Below are positions 1-4,886 of a stretch of 5,882 bases of DNA, one piece after another. Within the stretch, counting starts at the first letter, position 1; every line of letters begins with the position of its first letter. Under the pieces are notes generated by a model, which was not told the DNA's origin, did not search any database, and saw only the letters and a program-made list of their open reading frames with translations. Source of the DNA: Pseudomonadota bacterium (GTDB taxonomy: Bacteria; Pseudomonadota; Gammaproteobacteria; Burkholderiales; Burkholderiaceae_D); NCBI GenBank assembly GCA_023420795.1, contig JAEZVM010000341.1, forward strand, positions 1 to 5,882, read 5' to 3'. A program made the translations under genes and the position numbers.

Positions 1-515
1 GCCTGCAGGCCGGCCTTCTTCTGGTGTTGTTCATCGCTGGCGCGGGCGTCGGCTCGATCCTGATCGCCTCCGAACTCGCCTTCTCCATCGTCAAGACAGT
101 CGGCGCGCTGTACCTGATCTATCTCGGTTTTTCGCAATGGCGCGCCAGGGTCGAGGTGCAGCAGGACGTGCCGATGCACAGCAGCGCGCATACCGCGGTA
201 CCGAGCGTGCGCCGGCGCTTCCTGCTCGGCTTCCTGACCAATGCCACCAATCCGAAGGGCATCATCTTCATGGTCGCTGTGCTGCCGCAGTTCATCGCGC
301 GCGATGCGGCACTCCTGCCGCAATTGCTGATCCTCGCCGCCACCATGTGCGCGGTCGATCTGCTGGTGATGCACGGCTATGCATTCGCCGCTTCATCGAT
401 GCAGCGCTATTTCCGCGATGCACGCGCGGTAAAGAAGCAGAACATGTTTTTCGGCGGCGTGCTGATGGCCGTCGGTGCAACGCTGTTCTTCGTGAAACGC
501 AGCCCGAGCGCGTAG
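1..515 (+). CDS. LysE/RhtB-family amino-acid exporter, 5' end cut by window
   Basis: The frame is open from the left edge (first whole codon at 3) to the TAG at 513-515, giving 170 visible residues. Members of this family are usually about 205-210 residues, so roughly 40 N-terminal residues lie outside the window. A GTG at 24 is only an internal valine codon, because the coding pattern continues upstream of it. What is seen: a hydrophobic stretch running into the segment ALYLIYLGFSQWR, then a polar linker, then GFLTNATNPKGIIFMVAVLPQFI, and two further hydrophobic segments near the C-terminus. The N-P-K turn followed by a hydrophobic run ending in LPQF is the typical RhtB/LysE signature. The family sits in the inner membrane and exports amino acids or related small molecules; the substrate cannot be read from the sequence. 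A methyltransferase gene follows 147 bp downstream on the same strand. Confidence 0.88.
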   Translation, partial: LQAGLLLVLFIAGAGVGSILIASELAFSIVKTVGALYLIYLGFSQWRARVEVQQDVPMHSSAHTAVPSVRRRFLLGFLTNATNPKGIIFMVAVLPQFIARDAALLPQLLILAATMCAVDLLVMHGYAFAASSMQRYFRDARAVKKQNMFFGGVLMAVGATLFFVKRSPSA

Positions 516-662
516 TTTTCCTGCCGGTGCAAGGATTCCAGCGGCTTCCTCGCCGCAGGCTGGCGCATATCAATTCAAGCCATGATCGGCCCGCGGGCCC
601 TGATGAACTTTCTGTTCTCCTAATGTCTTATTAGCAGTTAACAGACTCGCATCAGGACACGT

Positions 663-1286
663 ATGCCCCCCATCTCCGCTGATAACGTTGTTAACACCTA
701 CCGCTTTTACGCGCCGTTCTACGACAGCCTGTTCGGCGCGGTCCTGGAACCCGGCCGGCGCGCATTGACCGCCGCGGCATGCGCGATCCGCCCGACGTCG
801 ATACTGGAAGTCGGTGTCGGCACCGGCCTGACGCTGAGTCGCTATCCGGCAAGCTCCTCGGTAATCGGCATCGACATTTCCGACGACATGCTCGACATCG
901 CGCGCGAGCGCGCGGAAAAGTCGCTGTCGGGCCGCAATATCCATCTGGCGGCGATGAATGCCGAGGCAATGGACTTCCCTGACGGCAGTTTCGACTGCGT
1001 CGCGATTCCGTATGTGCTGTCGGTGACGCCGCATCCCGAGCGACTGGTGGCCGAGATCCGCCGCGTATGCCGCAAGGGCGGCACGATCCTGATCCTGAAT
1101 CACTTCAGCGGCAGCCGCTTCTGGTGGTTCCTGGAACGCGCGGTTCGCTCGCTGGCAAACCGGATCGGCTTTCGCTCCGATTTCTGCTTCGATGAGCAGA
1201 TCCTGAAGTATGACTGGGAAATCCAGTCGGTGAAGAAGGTGAACCTGTTTGGCCTGTCGCGGCTGGTAACGATCCGCAATACCTGA
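663..1286 (+). CDS. Class I SAM-dependent methyltransferase, PmtA-like
   Basis: This 207-residue protein is a compact single-domain Rossmann methyltransferase. The SAM-binding motif I is ILEVGVGTGLTL (residues 47-58). The acidic residue ending strand beta-2 is D71 in GIDIS, and a DFPDGSFDCVAIPYVL segment at 104-119 matches motifs II/III. The N-terminal YRFYAPFYDSLFG and the C-terminal NLFGLSRLV resemble short bacterial phosphatidylethanolamine N-methyltransferases of the Rhodobacter PmtA type. A role in phospholipid headgroup methylation is therefore plausible, but this is from family resemblance only; ubiquinone/menaquinone-type (UbiE-like) or other small-molecule methylation is the alternative. 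There is no signal peptide or clear membrane segment, so it is cytosolic or membrane-peripheral. The ATG at 663 is chosen because an AGGA (654-657) sits 5 nt upstream. It is 147 bp from the exporter gene, so co-transcription is uncertain. Confidence 0.85.
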   Translation: MPPISADNVVNTYRFYAPFYDSLFGAVLEPGRRALTAAACAIRPTSILEVGVGTGLTLSRYPASSSVIGIDISDDMLDIARERAEKSLSGRNIHLAAMNAEAMDFPDGSFDCVAIPYVLSVTPHPERLVAEIRRVCRKGGTILILNHFSGSRFWWFLERAVRSLANRIGFRSDFCFDEQILKYDWEIQSVKKVNLFGLSRLVTIRNT

Positions 1287-1328
1287 ATACGATCATTCAT
1301 CCCGGCCAATGCGACTGTTGTGCAGCGG

Positions 1329-1350
1329 TTGCATCTAAGCAATATTTTTC
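1329..1350 (+). terminator. Possible weak terminator after the methyltransferase gene
   Basis: A 4-bp stem (TTGC at 1329-1332, GCAA at 1339-1342) with a 6-nt loop is followed by a T-rich run TATTTTTC, about 43 nt after the methyltransferase stop. The stem is short, so termination strength is doubtful. The T-rich run also lies next to the proposed -35 of the downstream gene. Confidence 0.22.
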
Positions 1351-1378
1351 AACAACCCCAAAAGCAGTGTGGGATAAT
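1349..1378 (+). promoter_or_regulatory. Extended -10 promoter for the diguanylate cyclase gene
   Basis: A TGG-GATAAT sequence (1370-1378) matches an extended -10 element: the TG dinucleotide, one base, then a 5/6 match to TATAAT. A weak -35 hexamer TCAACA (1349-1354, 4/6) lies 18 bp upstream. Transcription would start near 1385, between the GTG at 1367 and the ATG at 1409. This is the main sequence argument for the shorter start of the cyclase gene. Confidence 0.42.
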
Positions 1379-1408
1379 CGCCGGACCCTTGTTGCGTCCT
1401 GGACCCAC

Positions 1409-2593
1409 ATGAACCGTCTCAGCGATGTTGTATGGCACCGACTCACCGGCCTCATGCCGGGAGAACTCACCGAGTCGGAAATCTACTGGCTGGCCTCCCC
1501 AAGCCAGCATCTCGCGCTGGTGACGCGCCGCAGGGCAACGCTGATCGTCAACCGGGTACGCCTGTTCGCCTTCCTGTTCGCCGTGCTGACGCCGTTGTGG
1601 AGCATCGTCGATCTGATCGTGTTTCCATTCCCGCTGTGGCTGAACCTGGCACTGATGCGCTTTGCCGCGACCGCCGCGTTTGCCACCCTGCCGCTGTATT
1701 ACCGGCCGAATGGCGACCTGTTCGACGCCTATCGCGCAATGGCGATGCTGTTCATCATCCCGACCACGTTCTATGTCGCATCGCACACGCTGCTGGCGAA
1801 TTACCAGCTCACCGGCATTTCTGCCGCGATTGGCGCCGGCTATGCGTTCCTGCCCTTCGTGCTGCTGGGCGGGCTGGCCATCTTCCCGTTGACGCTGCTT
1901 GAAAGCCTGCTTATCGCCAGCCCGATCCTGCTGGCGCAGGGCATCTCCGGCATCCTGCGCCTGTCCGCGCTGGACTGGCCGTCGTTTGCCGGCGCCTTCT
2001 GGCTGCTGGTGCTGATCACCGGCGTGGCGACGCTGGCCGGCATGAGCCAGTTGGCGTTCATGATTGCGCTGGTACGACAGGCGATCCGCGATCCGCTGAC
2101 CGGCGTATTCTCGCGCCGCAGCGGCGAGGAAGTGATGGAACTGCAGTTCACCATTGCCTGCCGCAACAGCACGCCGATTGCGGTCGCCTTCTTCGACATC
2201 GATCACTTCAAGAGCGTCAATGACCACTTCGGCCATGAAGCCGGCGACACGGTCCTGACCAACGTCACCGGCATGGTTAGCGCCAACCTGCGGCGCGGCG
2301 ATACGCTGGTGCGCTGGGGCGGCGAGGAATTCCTGCTGATCATGCCCAATACCGATCTGTATCAGGCGGAGGCCGCAATCATGCGGCTGCGCAGCATCGG
2401 CTTCGGCCTGCGCCCGGACCATACGCCGATCACCGCCAGCATCGGCATCGCCGAGCGCACCGCCGATCAGGTGACCGACTGGAAGGTGCTCGTCGATCTG
2501 GCCGACCATCGCATGTACCAGGCCAAACAGGATGGCCGCGACCGGGTGGTCAGCGGCGTGATTCCGAATCAAGCGGTGGCCAGGGCCGCCTGA
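1409..2593 (+). CDS. Membrane-anchored diguanylate cyclase (GGDEF domain)
   Basis: This 394-residue protein makes the second messenger cyclic di-GMP from two GTP. The N-terminal half (about residues 50-220) is strongly hydrophobic with about six predicted membrane helices. It follows a short cytosolic leader and forms a membrane sensor domain that I cannot assign to a named MASE family. The C-terminal GGDEF domain starts at RDPLTGVFSRR (about 227-237). It carries the metal/GTP-binding FFDIDHFKSVNDHFG segment (D263, K268) and the active-site loop GGEEF (304-308), so it should be catalytic. An RxxD inhibitory site (R295 to D298) lies exactly five residues before GGEEF, implying product feedback. 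No EAL or HD-GYP domain is present. The frame is open upstream to a GTG at 1367, adding 14 residues. ATG 1409 is preferred because the -10 element overlaps the longer start. Its ribosome site is poor (only GGA at 1401-1403). Confidence 0.93.
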   Translation: MNRLSDVVWHRLTGLMPGELTESEIYWLASPSQHLALVTRRRATLIVNRVRLFAFLFAVLTPLWSIVDLIVFPFPLWLNLALMRFAATAAFATLPLYYRPNGDLFDAYRAMAMLFIIPTTFYVASHTLLANYQLTGISAAIGAGYAFLPFVLLGGLAIFPLTLLESLLIASPILLAQGISGILRLSALDWPSFAGAFWLLVLITGVATLAGMSQLAFMIALVRQAIRDPLTGVFSRRSGEEVMELQFTIACRNSTPIAVAFFDIDHFKSVNDHFGHEAGDTVLTNVTGMVSANLRRGDTLVRWGGEEFLLIMPNTDLYQAEAAIMRLRSIGFGLRPDHTPITASIGIAERTADQVTDWKVLVDLADHRMYQAKQDGRDRVVSGVIPNQAVARAA

Positions 2594-2607
2594 TTCAGCC
2601 CCACTTC

Positions 2608-2638
2608 TTCGTTATCCCGAGCAAAGCGAGGGATCTCC
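2608..2638. repeat. REP-like palindromic repeat between convergent genes
   Basis: The spacer between the cyclase and malic enzyme stops contains ATCCC (2614-2618) and its complement GGGAT (2630-2634) around GAGCAAAGCGA. With GC pairing nearer the centre, this forms an imperfect stem with a short A-rich loop. From memory, the motif closely resembles a dispersed intergenic repeat of the form ATCCCGAGCGAAGCGAGGGAT found in many unrelated bacterial genomes. Its position between two convergent 3' ends would suit a transcript-end stabiliser or bidirectional terminator, although no T tract flanks it. No second copy lies in this window. Confidence 0.55.
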
Positions 2639-2662
2639 CACCGCCGCAAGCCATCCGCTCGT

Positions 2663-3895
2663 TCAGAGCAGCGTGCGCGCCAGCGTTTCCAGCTGCGCAC
2701 GGTACGCATCCGCATCCAGCTGCCGGCGCGCCACGCCGCTTTCGCAGGCGGCTGCAGCAATCTTCGTCGTCACACCCGTCAGCAAACGCTGATCGAGCAG
2801 CGTCGGTACGATGTATTCCTTGCCAAACTGCGCATCGCTGCGCGCCATCTCGGCCAGCGCCAGCACGCAGGCGCGCTTCATGTCCTGGTTGATGGTGGTC
2901 GCGGCGGAGTCGAGCGCGGCGCGGAACAGGTAGGGGAAGCACAGCGCGTTGTTGATCTGGTTCGGATAATCGGAACGGCCGGTGGCGATGATCGCGTCCG
3001 GCGCGGCTTCGCGCACCAGTTCCGGCCGCAGTTCCGGCTCCGGATTGGCCAGCGCAAACACGACCGGCTGCGCAGCCATCTTCTTCACGTCTTCCTGCTT
3101 CAACAGCCCGGGGCCGGACAAACCGAGGAACACGTCGGCCATGCCGATCACGTCGGACAGGGTTTTTGCATCGGTATCCTGTGCCCATGCCTTCTTCTCG
3201 CCGGTCAGCTCGCGCCGCGTGGTAAGCACGCCGCGGCTGTCGCAGACATAGACGTTCTCGCGCTTGACGCCAAGGTCGAGCAGCATGTCGAGGCAGGCCA
3301 GTGCGGCAGCGCCTGCACCGGAGCAGACCACCTTCACCAGCGAGATATCGCGCCCGGTCAGGTGCAGCGCATTCAGGAAACCGGCACCGACCACGATCGC
3401 GGTGCCATGCTGGTCGTCGTGGAATACCGGGATCGCGAGCCGCTCGCGCAGCCGGCGTTCGACGGTGAAGCACTCCGGCGCCTTGATGTCTTCCAGGTTA
3501 ATGCCGCCGAAGGTCGGCTGCAGCGCGGCGATGATCTCGACCAGCTTGTCCGGGTCCGTCTCGTCGATCTCGATGTCGAAGGCGTCGATGCCGGCGAACT
3601 TCTTGAACAGCACCGCCTTACCTTCCATGACCGGCTTGCCTGCCAGCGCACCGATGTCGCCGAGGCCGAGCACCGCGGTGCCGTTGGTGATCACGCCGAC
3701 CAGATTGCCCTTGGCGGTGTAGTCATAGGCCTTGGCCGGGTTCTTGTTGATCTCGACGCAGGGCGCCGCCACGCCCGGCGAATACGCCAGCGCAAGGTCG
3801 TTCTGGCTGGCGACCGGCTTGGTGACCTGGATCGCAATCTTGCCGCGCTGCCCGGCGGCGTGGTAGTCGAGGGCTTGTTGTTCCAGCTTGGTCAT
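2663..3895 (-). CDS. Malic enzyme, short form without phosphotransacetylase domain
   Basis: This 410-residue cytosolic enzyme should oxidatively decarboxylate malate to pyruvate with NAD(P)+ and a divalent metal, linking the TCA cycle to pyruvate and supplying reducing power. The N-terminal malic domain shows AYSPGVAAPC with the expected catalytic tyrosine (Y38), a lysine-rich GKAVLFKKFAG (92-102), and metal ligands in NLEDIKAPECF (E135, D136) and FHDDQHGTAIV (D160/D161). The Rossmann NAD(P) domain follows, with CSGAGAAAL (191-199), CDSRG (218-222), ALANPEPE (281-288) and ATGRSDYPNQINNALCFPYLFRAALD (304-329). The long MaeB type of about 760 residues carries a C-terminal PTA domain; this one stops after the malic part. 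Cofactor preference cannot be decided. The frame is open upstream to 4036, but those 47 residues are not malic-enzyme-like, and ATG 3895 gives the family's normal N-terminus (MTKLEQQALDYH). Its ribosome site is weak (GGAA about 10 nt upstream). Confidence 0.95.
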   Translation of the reverse strand: MTKLEQQALDYHAAGQRGKIAIQVTKPVASQNDLALAYSPGVAAPCVEINKNPAKAYDYTAKGNLVGVITNGTAVLGLGDIGALAGKPVMEGKAVLFKKFAGIDAFDIEIDETDPDKLVEIIAALQPTFGGINLEDIKAPECFTVERRLRERLAIPVFHDDQHGTAIVVGAGFLNALHLTGRDISLVKVVCSGAGAAALACLDMLLDLGVKRENVYVCDSRGVLTTRRELTGEKKAWAQDTDAKTLSDVIGMADVFLGLSGPGLLKQEDVKKMAAQPVVFALANPEPELRPELVREAAPDAIIATGRSDYPNQINNALCFPYLFRAALDSAATTINQDMKRACVLALAEMARSDAQFGKEYIVPTLLDQRLLTGVTTKIAAAACESGVARRQLDADAYRAQLETLARTLL

Positions 3896-4039
3896 GTCAT
3901 CTATTCCGCAATAGTTCAATCGTCGATATTTTTCTGTCCAGCTGAAAACGCAGGCTGAAATGCAATGCGCGGCGCGGCCATGATGAAATGGCGCGAGGCT
4001 GGTTTTCAGACGGACTCTCTTGGCAAGTGCGAACAATGC

Positions 4040-4052
4040 GCCGCCGGGCGGC
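4040..4052. repeat. GC-rich inverted repeat
   Basis: GCCGCC (4040-4045) and GGCGGC (4047-4052) are perfect complements around a single central G. As RNA it would fold as a 4-bp stem with a 5-nt loop. It is the first of three inverted repeats within about 90 bp. Confidence 0.5.
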
Positions 4053-4055
4053 TAC

Positions 4056-4067
4056 CATTCGCGGTGT
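4056..4067. repeat. 12-bp direct repeat, copy 1
   Basis: CATTCGCGGTGT occurs here and again, identically, at 4172-4183, a start-to-start distance of 116 bp. The flanking bases differ, so the repeated unit is just these 12 bases. It sits between the first two inverted repeats. Confidence 0.6.
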
Positions 4068-4068
4068 T

Positions 4069-4089
4069 TCAGGCGTCGAATACGCCTGA
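4069..4089. repeat. Perfect 8-bp hairpin in the intergenic region
   Basis: TCAGGCGT (4069-4076) pairs perfectly with ACGCCTGA (4082-4089) across a 5-base loop, CGAAT. Neither strand has a T tract after the stem, so it is not a standard intrinsic terminator. It could be an RNA stem-loop or a protein-binding site. Confidence 0.6.
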
Positions 4090-4105
4090 TGGCAAAGAAC
4101 ATCCG

Positions 4106-4128
4106 GCTCCCGTTTCAGGGAACGGAGC
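4106..4128. repeat. 8-bp hairpin with one bulged base
   Basis: GCT (4106-4108) and CCGTT (4110-4114) pair with AACGG (4121-4125) and AGC (4126-4128). The single C4109 is bulged and the loop is TCAGGG. There is no T tract on either side. It begins 16 nt after the end of the previous hairpin, so together they look like adjacent stem-loops of one folded transcript. Confidence 0.55.
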
Positions 4129-4152
4129 AGGACGCAACACAGGGGATCTCTC

Positions 4153-4371
4153 GTGCAAACGTTCTCGCCATCATTCGCGGTGTACGCAAGGACTGGTCAA
4201 GTCGTTCGCGTTCCGTGGGCGGGGATCATGTCGCGCATCTCGTTGCGGCACTTCCCGGTCTTCCCCGTGGATACAGGAAAGGAGGCAAACAGCATCCCGC
4301 CGACATGTATGCCGGATGCGTTTCAGGCATGCGTACCAGCGGGGAGGCGTAAGCCTAGCACACTATGCTGA
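4153..4371 (+). CDS. Doubtful small ORF, 72 residues, unrecognised
   Basis: A GTG at 4153 is preceded by an AGGGGA-type ribosome site (4141-4146), leaving about 7 nt of spacing, and the frame runs to TGA at 4369-4371. The product (MQTFSPSFAVYARTGQVV at its N-terminus) has no signal peptide, membrane helix or motif I recognise. Third-position GC is moderate and uneven: high around 4215-4260, lower elsewhere. It lies opposite in direction to all neighbouring genes and just downstream of the hairpin cluster. It may be a real small protein led by a structured 5' region, or a chance open frame. I consider chance more likely. Confidence 0.18.
   Translation: MQTFSPSFAVYARTGQVVRVPWAGIMSRISLRHFPVFPVDTGKEANSIPPTCMPDAFQACVPAGRRKPSTLC
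4172..4183. repeat. 12-bp direct repeat, copy 2
   Basis: This is the second exact copy of CATTCGCGGTGT (first at 4056-4067). Bases on either side do not match the first copy. Confidence 0.6.
4345..4356. repeat. Small stem closed by a GNRA-type loop
   Basis: AGGC (4345-4348) pairs with GCCT (4353-4356) across GTAA, a GNRA tetraloop sequence if transcribed from the plus strand. A second 4-bp stem, AGCA (4357-4360) with TGCT (4366-4369), follows directly. Both stems are short and could arise by chance. Confidence 0.3.
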
Positions 4372-4392
4372 AGTTGGGAGTGTGACCGACCG

Positions 4393-4414
4393 GCGCGTCA
4401 AGTGTTTGGCGCGC
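4393..4414. terminator. Strong hairpin just downstream of the 120-residue gene
   Basis: GCGCGTCAA (4393-4401) pairs with TTGGCGCGC (4406-4414) across a 4-nt GTGT loop, giving nine pairs with one G-U when read as plus-strand RNA. On the minus strand the same pair becomes a C-A mismatch. It ends 11 nt beyond the minus-strand stop at 4426, the usual place for a terminator. No T tract follows on the minus strand, so its strength as an intrinsic terminator is uncertain; a 3'-end stabilising or Rho-associated stem is the alternative. Confidence 0.38.
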
Positions 4415-4425
4415 GATTGCAGAAA

Positions 4426-4788
4426 TCAGCGGAATGCCTCGGCCAACGACATCACTCGCGGGGTAACCTGGATGTTGAAACCTGCAAACACCTTTTCCAT
4501 CGCTTCCAGATTGGAAGCCTTTTCGGCGGCGGTCCAGCCTTCGAAGATGTCGGAGCCGGCCTTCTGGAAATGCAGATCGACGATTTCCTTGCCGTTGTGA
4601 TGCTTGTACGACTTGGAGAGAACCTGCTTGAAGCCCATTCCCTCCACCGCCTCGATGAATGCCGTCGGCTGGCTGGCAGCATCGATCGCGGCATAGATCA
4701 TGAAGGTATTTCCCGGCGGCTTGGCAGCAACATCGACCGCATAGACGCCGGGCGCGACCGGCGCGGTGGTTTTTTTCAGAAACAGCAT
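4426..4788 (-). CDS. Hypothetical protein, 120 residues
   Basis: I do not recognise this protein. It reads as a small soluble globular alpha/beta protein with no signal peptide or membrane helix. Visible segments are MLFLKKTTAPVAPGVYAVDV, then GNTFMIYAAIDAASQPTAFIEAVEGMGF (about 26-53), a basic YKHHNGKEIVDLHF (61-74), then GSDIFEGWTAAEKASNLEAMEKVF (78-101) and a closing SLAEAFR. The balanced residue makeup supports real coding, unlike the antisense frames here. The frame is open upstream to 4848, but ATG 4788 is preferred because GAAGG sits 7 nt before it. Seven consecutive A residues in codons 5-7 (plus-strand T run 4770-4776) follow the start. It lies 98 bp after the carboxymuconolactone-decarboxylase-family gene and may be transcribed from its own promoter. 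Function is unknown. Confidence 0.75.
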   Translation of the reverse strand: MLFLKKTTAPVAPGVYAVDVAAKPPGNTFMIYAAIDAASQPTAFIEAVEGMGFKQVLSKSYKHHNGKEIVDLHFQKAGSDIFEGWTAAEKASNLEAMEKVFAGFNIQVTPRVMSLAEAFR

Positions 4789-4811
4789 ATTGCACCCTTC
4801 GGAATGGCAAA

Positions 4812-4827
4812 GCCGGCAAATGCCGGC
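4812..4827. terminator. GCCGGC hairpin upstream of the 120-residue gene
   Basis: GCCGGCA (4812-4818) and TGCCGGC (4821-4827) are perfect complements around AA; as RNA the stem would be about 5 bp with a 6-nt loop. On the minus strand it lies 59 nt after the decarboxylase-family stop and is followed by only CTTTGCC. It is either a weak terminator for the upstream operon or a stem in the leader of the 120-residue gene. Confidence 0.3.
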
Positions 4828-4846
4828 CTGATGATTTCTGGACAGC

Positions 4847-4875
4847 AATATGCCACAAATGCCCGCCGATTTAAA
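4847..4875 (-). promoter_or_regulatory. Candidate promoter for the 120-residue gene
   Basis: Reading the minus strand, TTTAAA (plus 4870-4875, 4/6 to the -35 consensus) is followed after 17 bp by CATATT (plus 4847-4852, 4/6 to the -10). Initiation near 4840 would give a leader of about 50 nt. Each element is only a partial match, but the spacing is ideal and it lies in the 98-bp gap ahead of the gene. Confidence 0.33.
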
Positions 4876-4886
4876 TAGCCATTTCT

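Larger units (their letters stand above)
3896..4425. other. 530-bp stretch without a convincing gene; hairpins and short repeats
   Basis: This gap separates two minus-strand genes and must contain the malic enzyme promoter, although I could not pick a good -35/-10 pair near 3895. Open frames exist on the plus strand (4020-4352, 3965-4600), but their translations are rich in Arg, Ser and Gly and match no family I know. The gap holds several compact inverted repeats and a 12-bp direct repeat, listed separately. It looks less GC-rich than the flanking genes by eye. It could be a small-RNA locus, a decayed gene or plain intergenic DNA. Confidence 0.6.

Noticed and set aside
538..563. Hairpin after the LysE-type exporter as an intrinsic terminator
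   Set aside because: Competing short stems (5 bp) can be drawn, but there is no T tract and no single stable structure.
621..633. TAAT...ATTA inverted repeat before the methyltransferase as an operator or promoter
   Set aside because: Arms are only 4 bp in an AT-rich patch, and no acceptable -35/-10 pair with normal spacing could be found around it.
137..634. 165-residue plus-strand frame overlapping the LysE-type exporter
   Set aside because: It is rich in Arg, Ala and Gln and overlaps the exporter, whose family signature is clear in the other frame.
1349..2572. 407-residue open frame antisense to the diguanylate cyclase
   Set aside because: Its translation is dominated by Gln, Arg, His, Gly and Ala in low-complexity runs, and the opposite strand encodes a clear GGDEF protein. 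It is the usual shadow frame of GC-rich DNA.
2595..3473. 292-residue minus-strand frame overlapping the malic enzyme
   Set aside because: It is very Arg-rich with no domain and overlaps the malic enzyme in another frame, where all catalytic motifs are present. Its tail only reads through the REP-like repeat.
3896..3960. Sigma-70 promoter for the malic enzyme (TGGACA-like -35)
   Set aside because: A TGGACA hexamer exists on the minus strand, but no acceptable -10 lies 16-18 bp downstream of it.
3896..4036. 47-residue N-terminal extension of the malic enzyme
   Set aside because: The frame is open, but the residues do not resemble malic enzyme N-termini or a targeting signal, and the internal ATG at 3895 gives the expected family start.
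3965..4600. 211-residue plus-strand frame covering the gap and part of the 120-residue gene
   Set aside because: It overlaps the well-supported minus-strand gene antisense, shows no coherent domain, and has no good ribosome site.
4402..4878. 158-residue plus-strand frame antisense to the 120-residue gene
   Set aside because: The two frames are mutually exclusive in practice. The minus-strand product has balanced composition, a good ribosome site and flanking signals, so this one is taken as a shadow.
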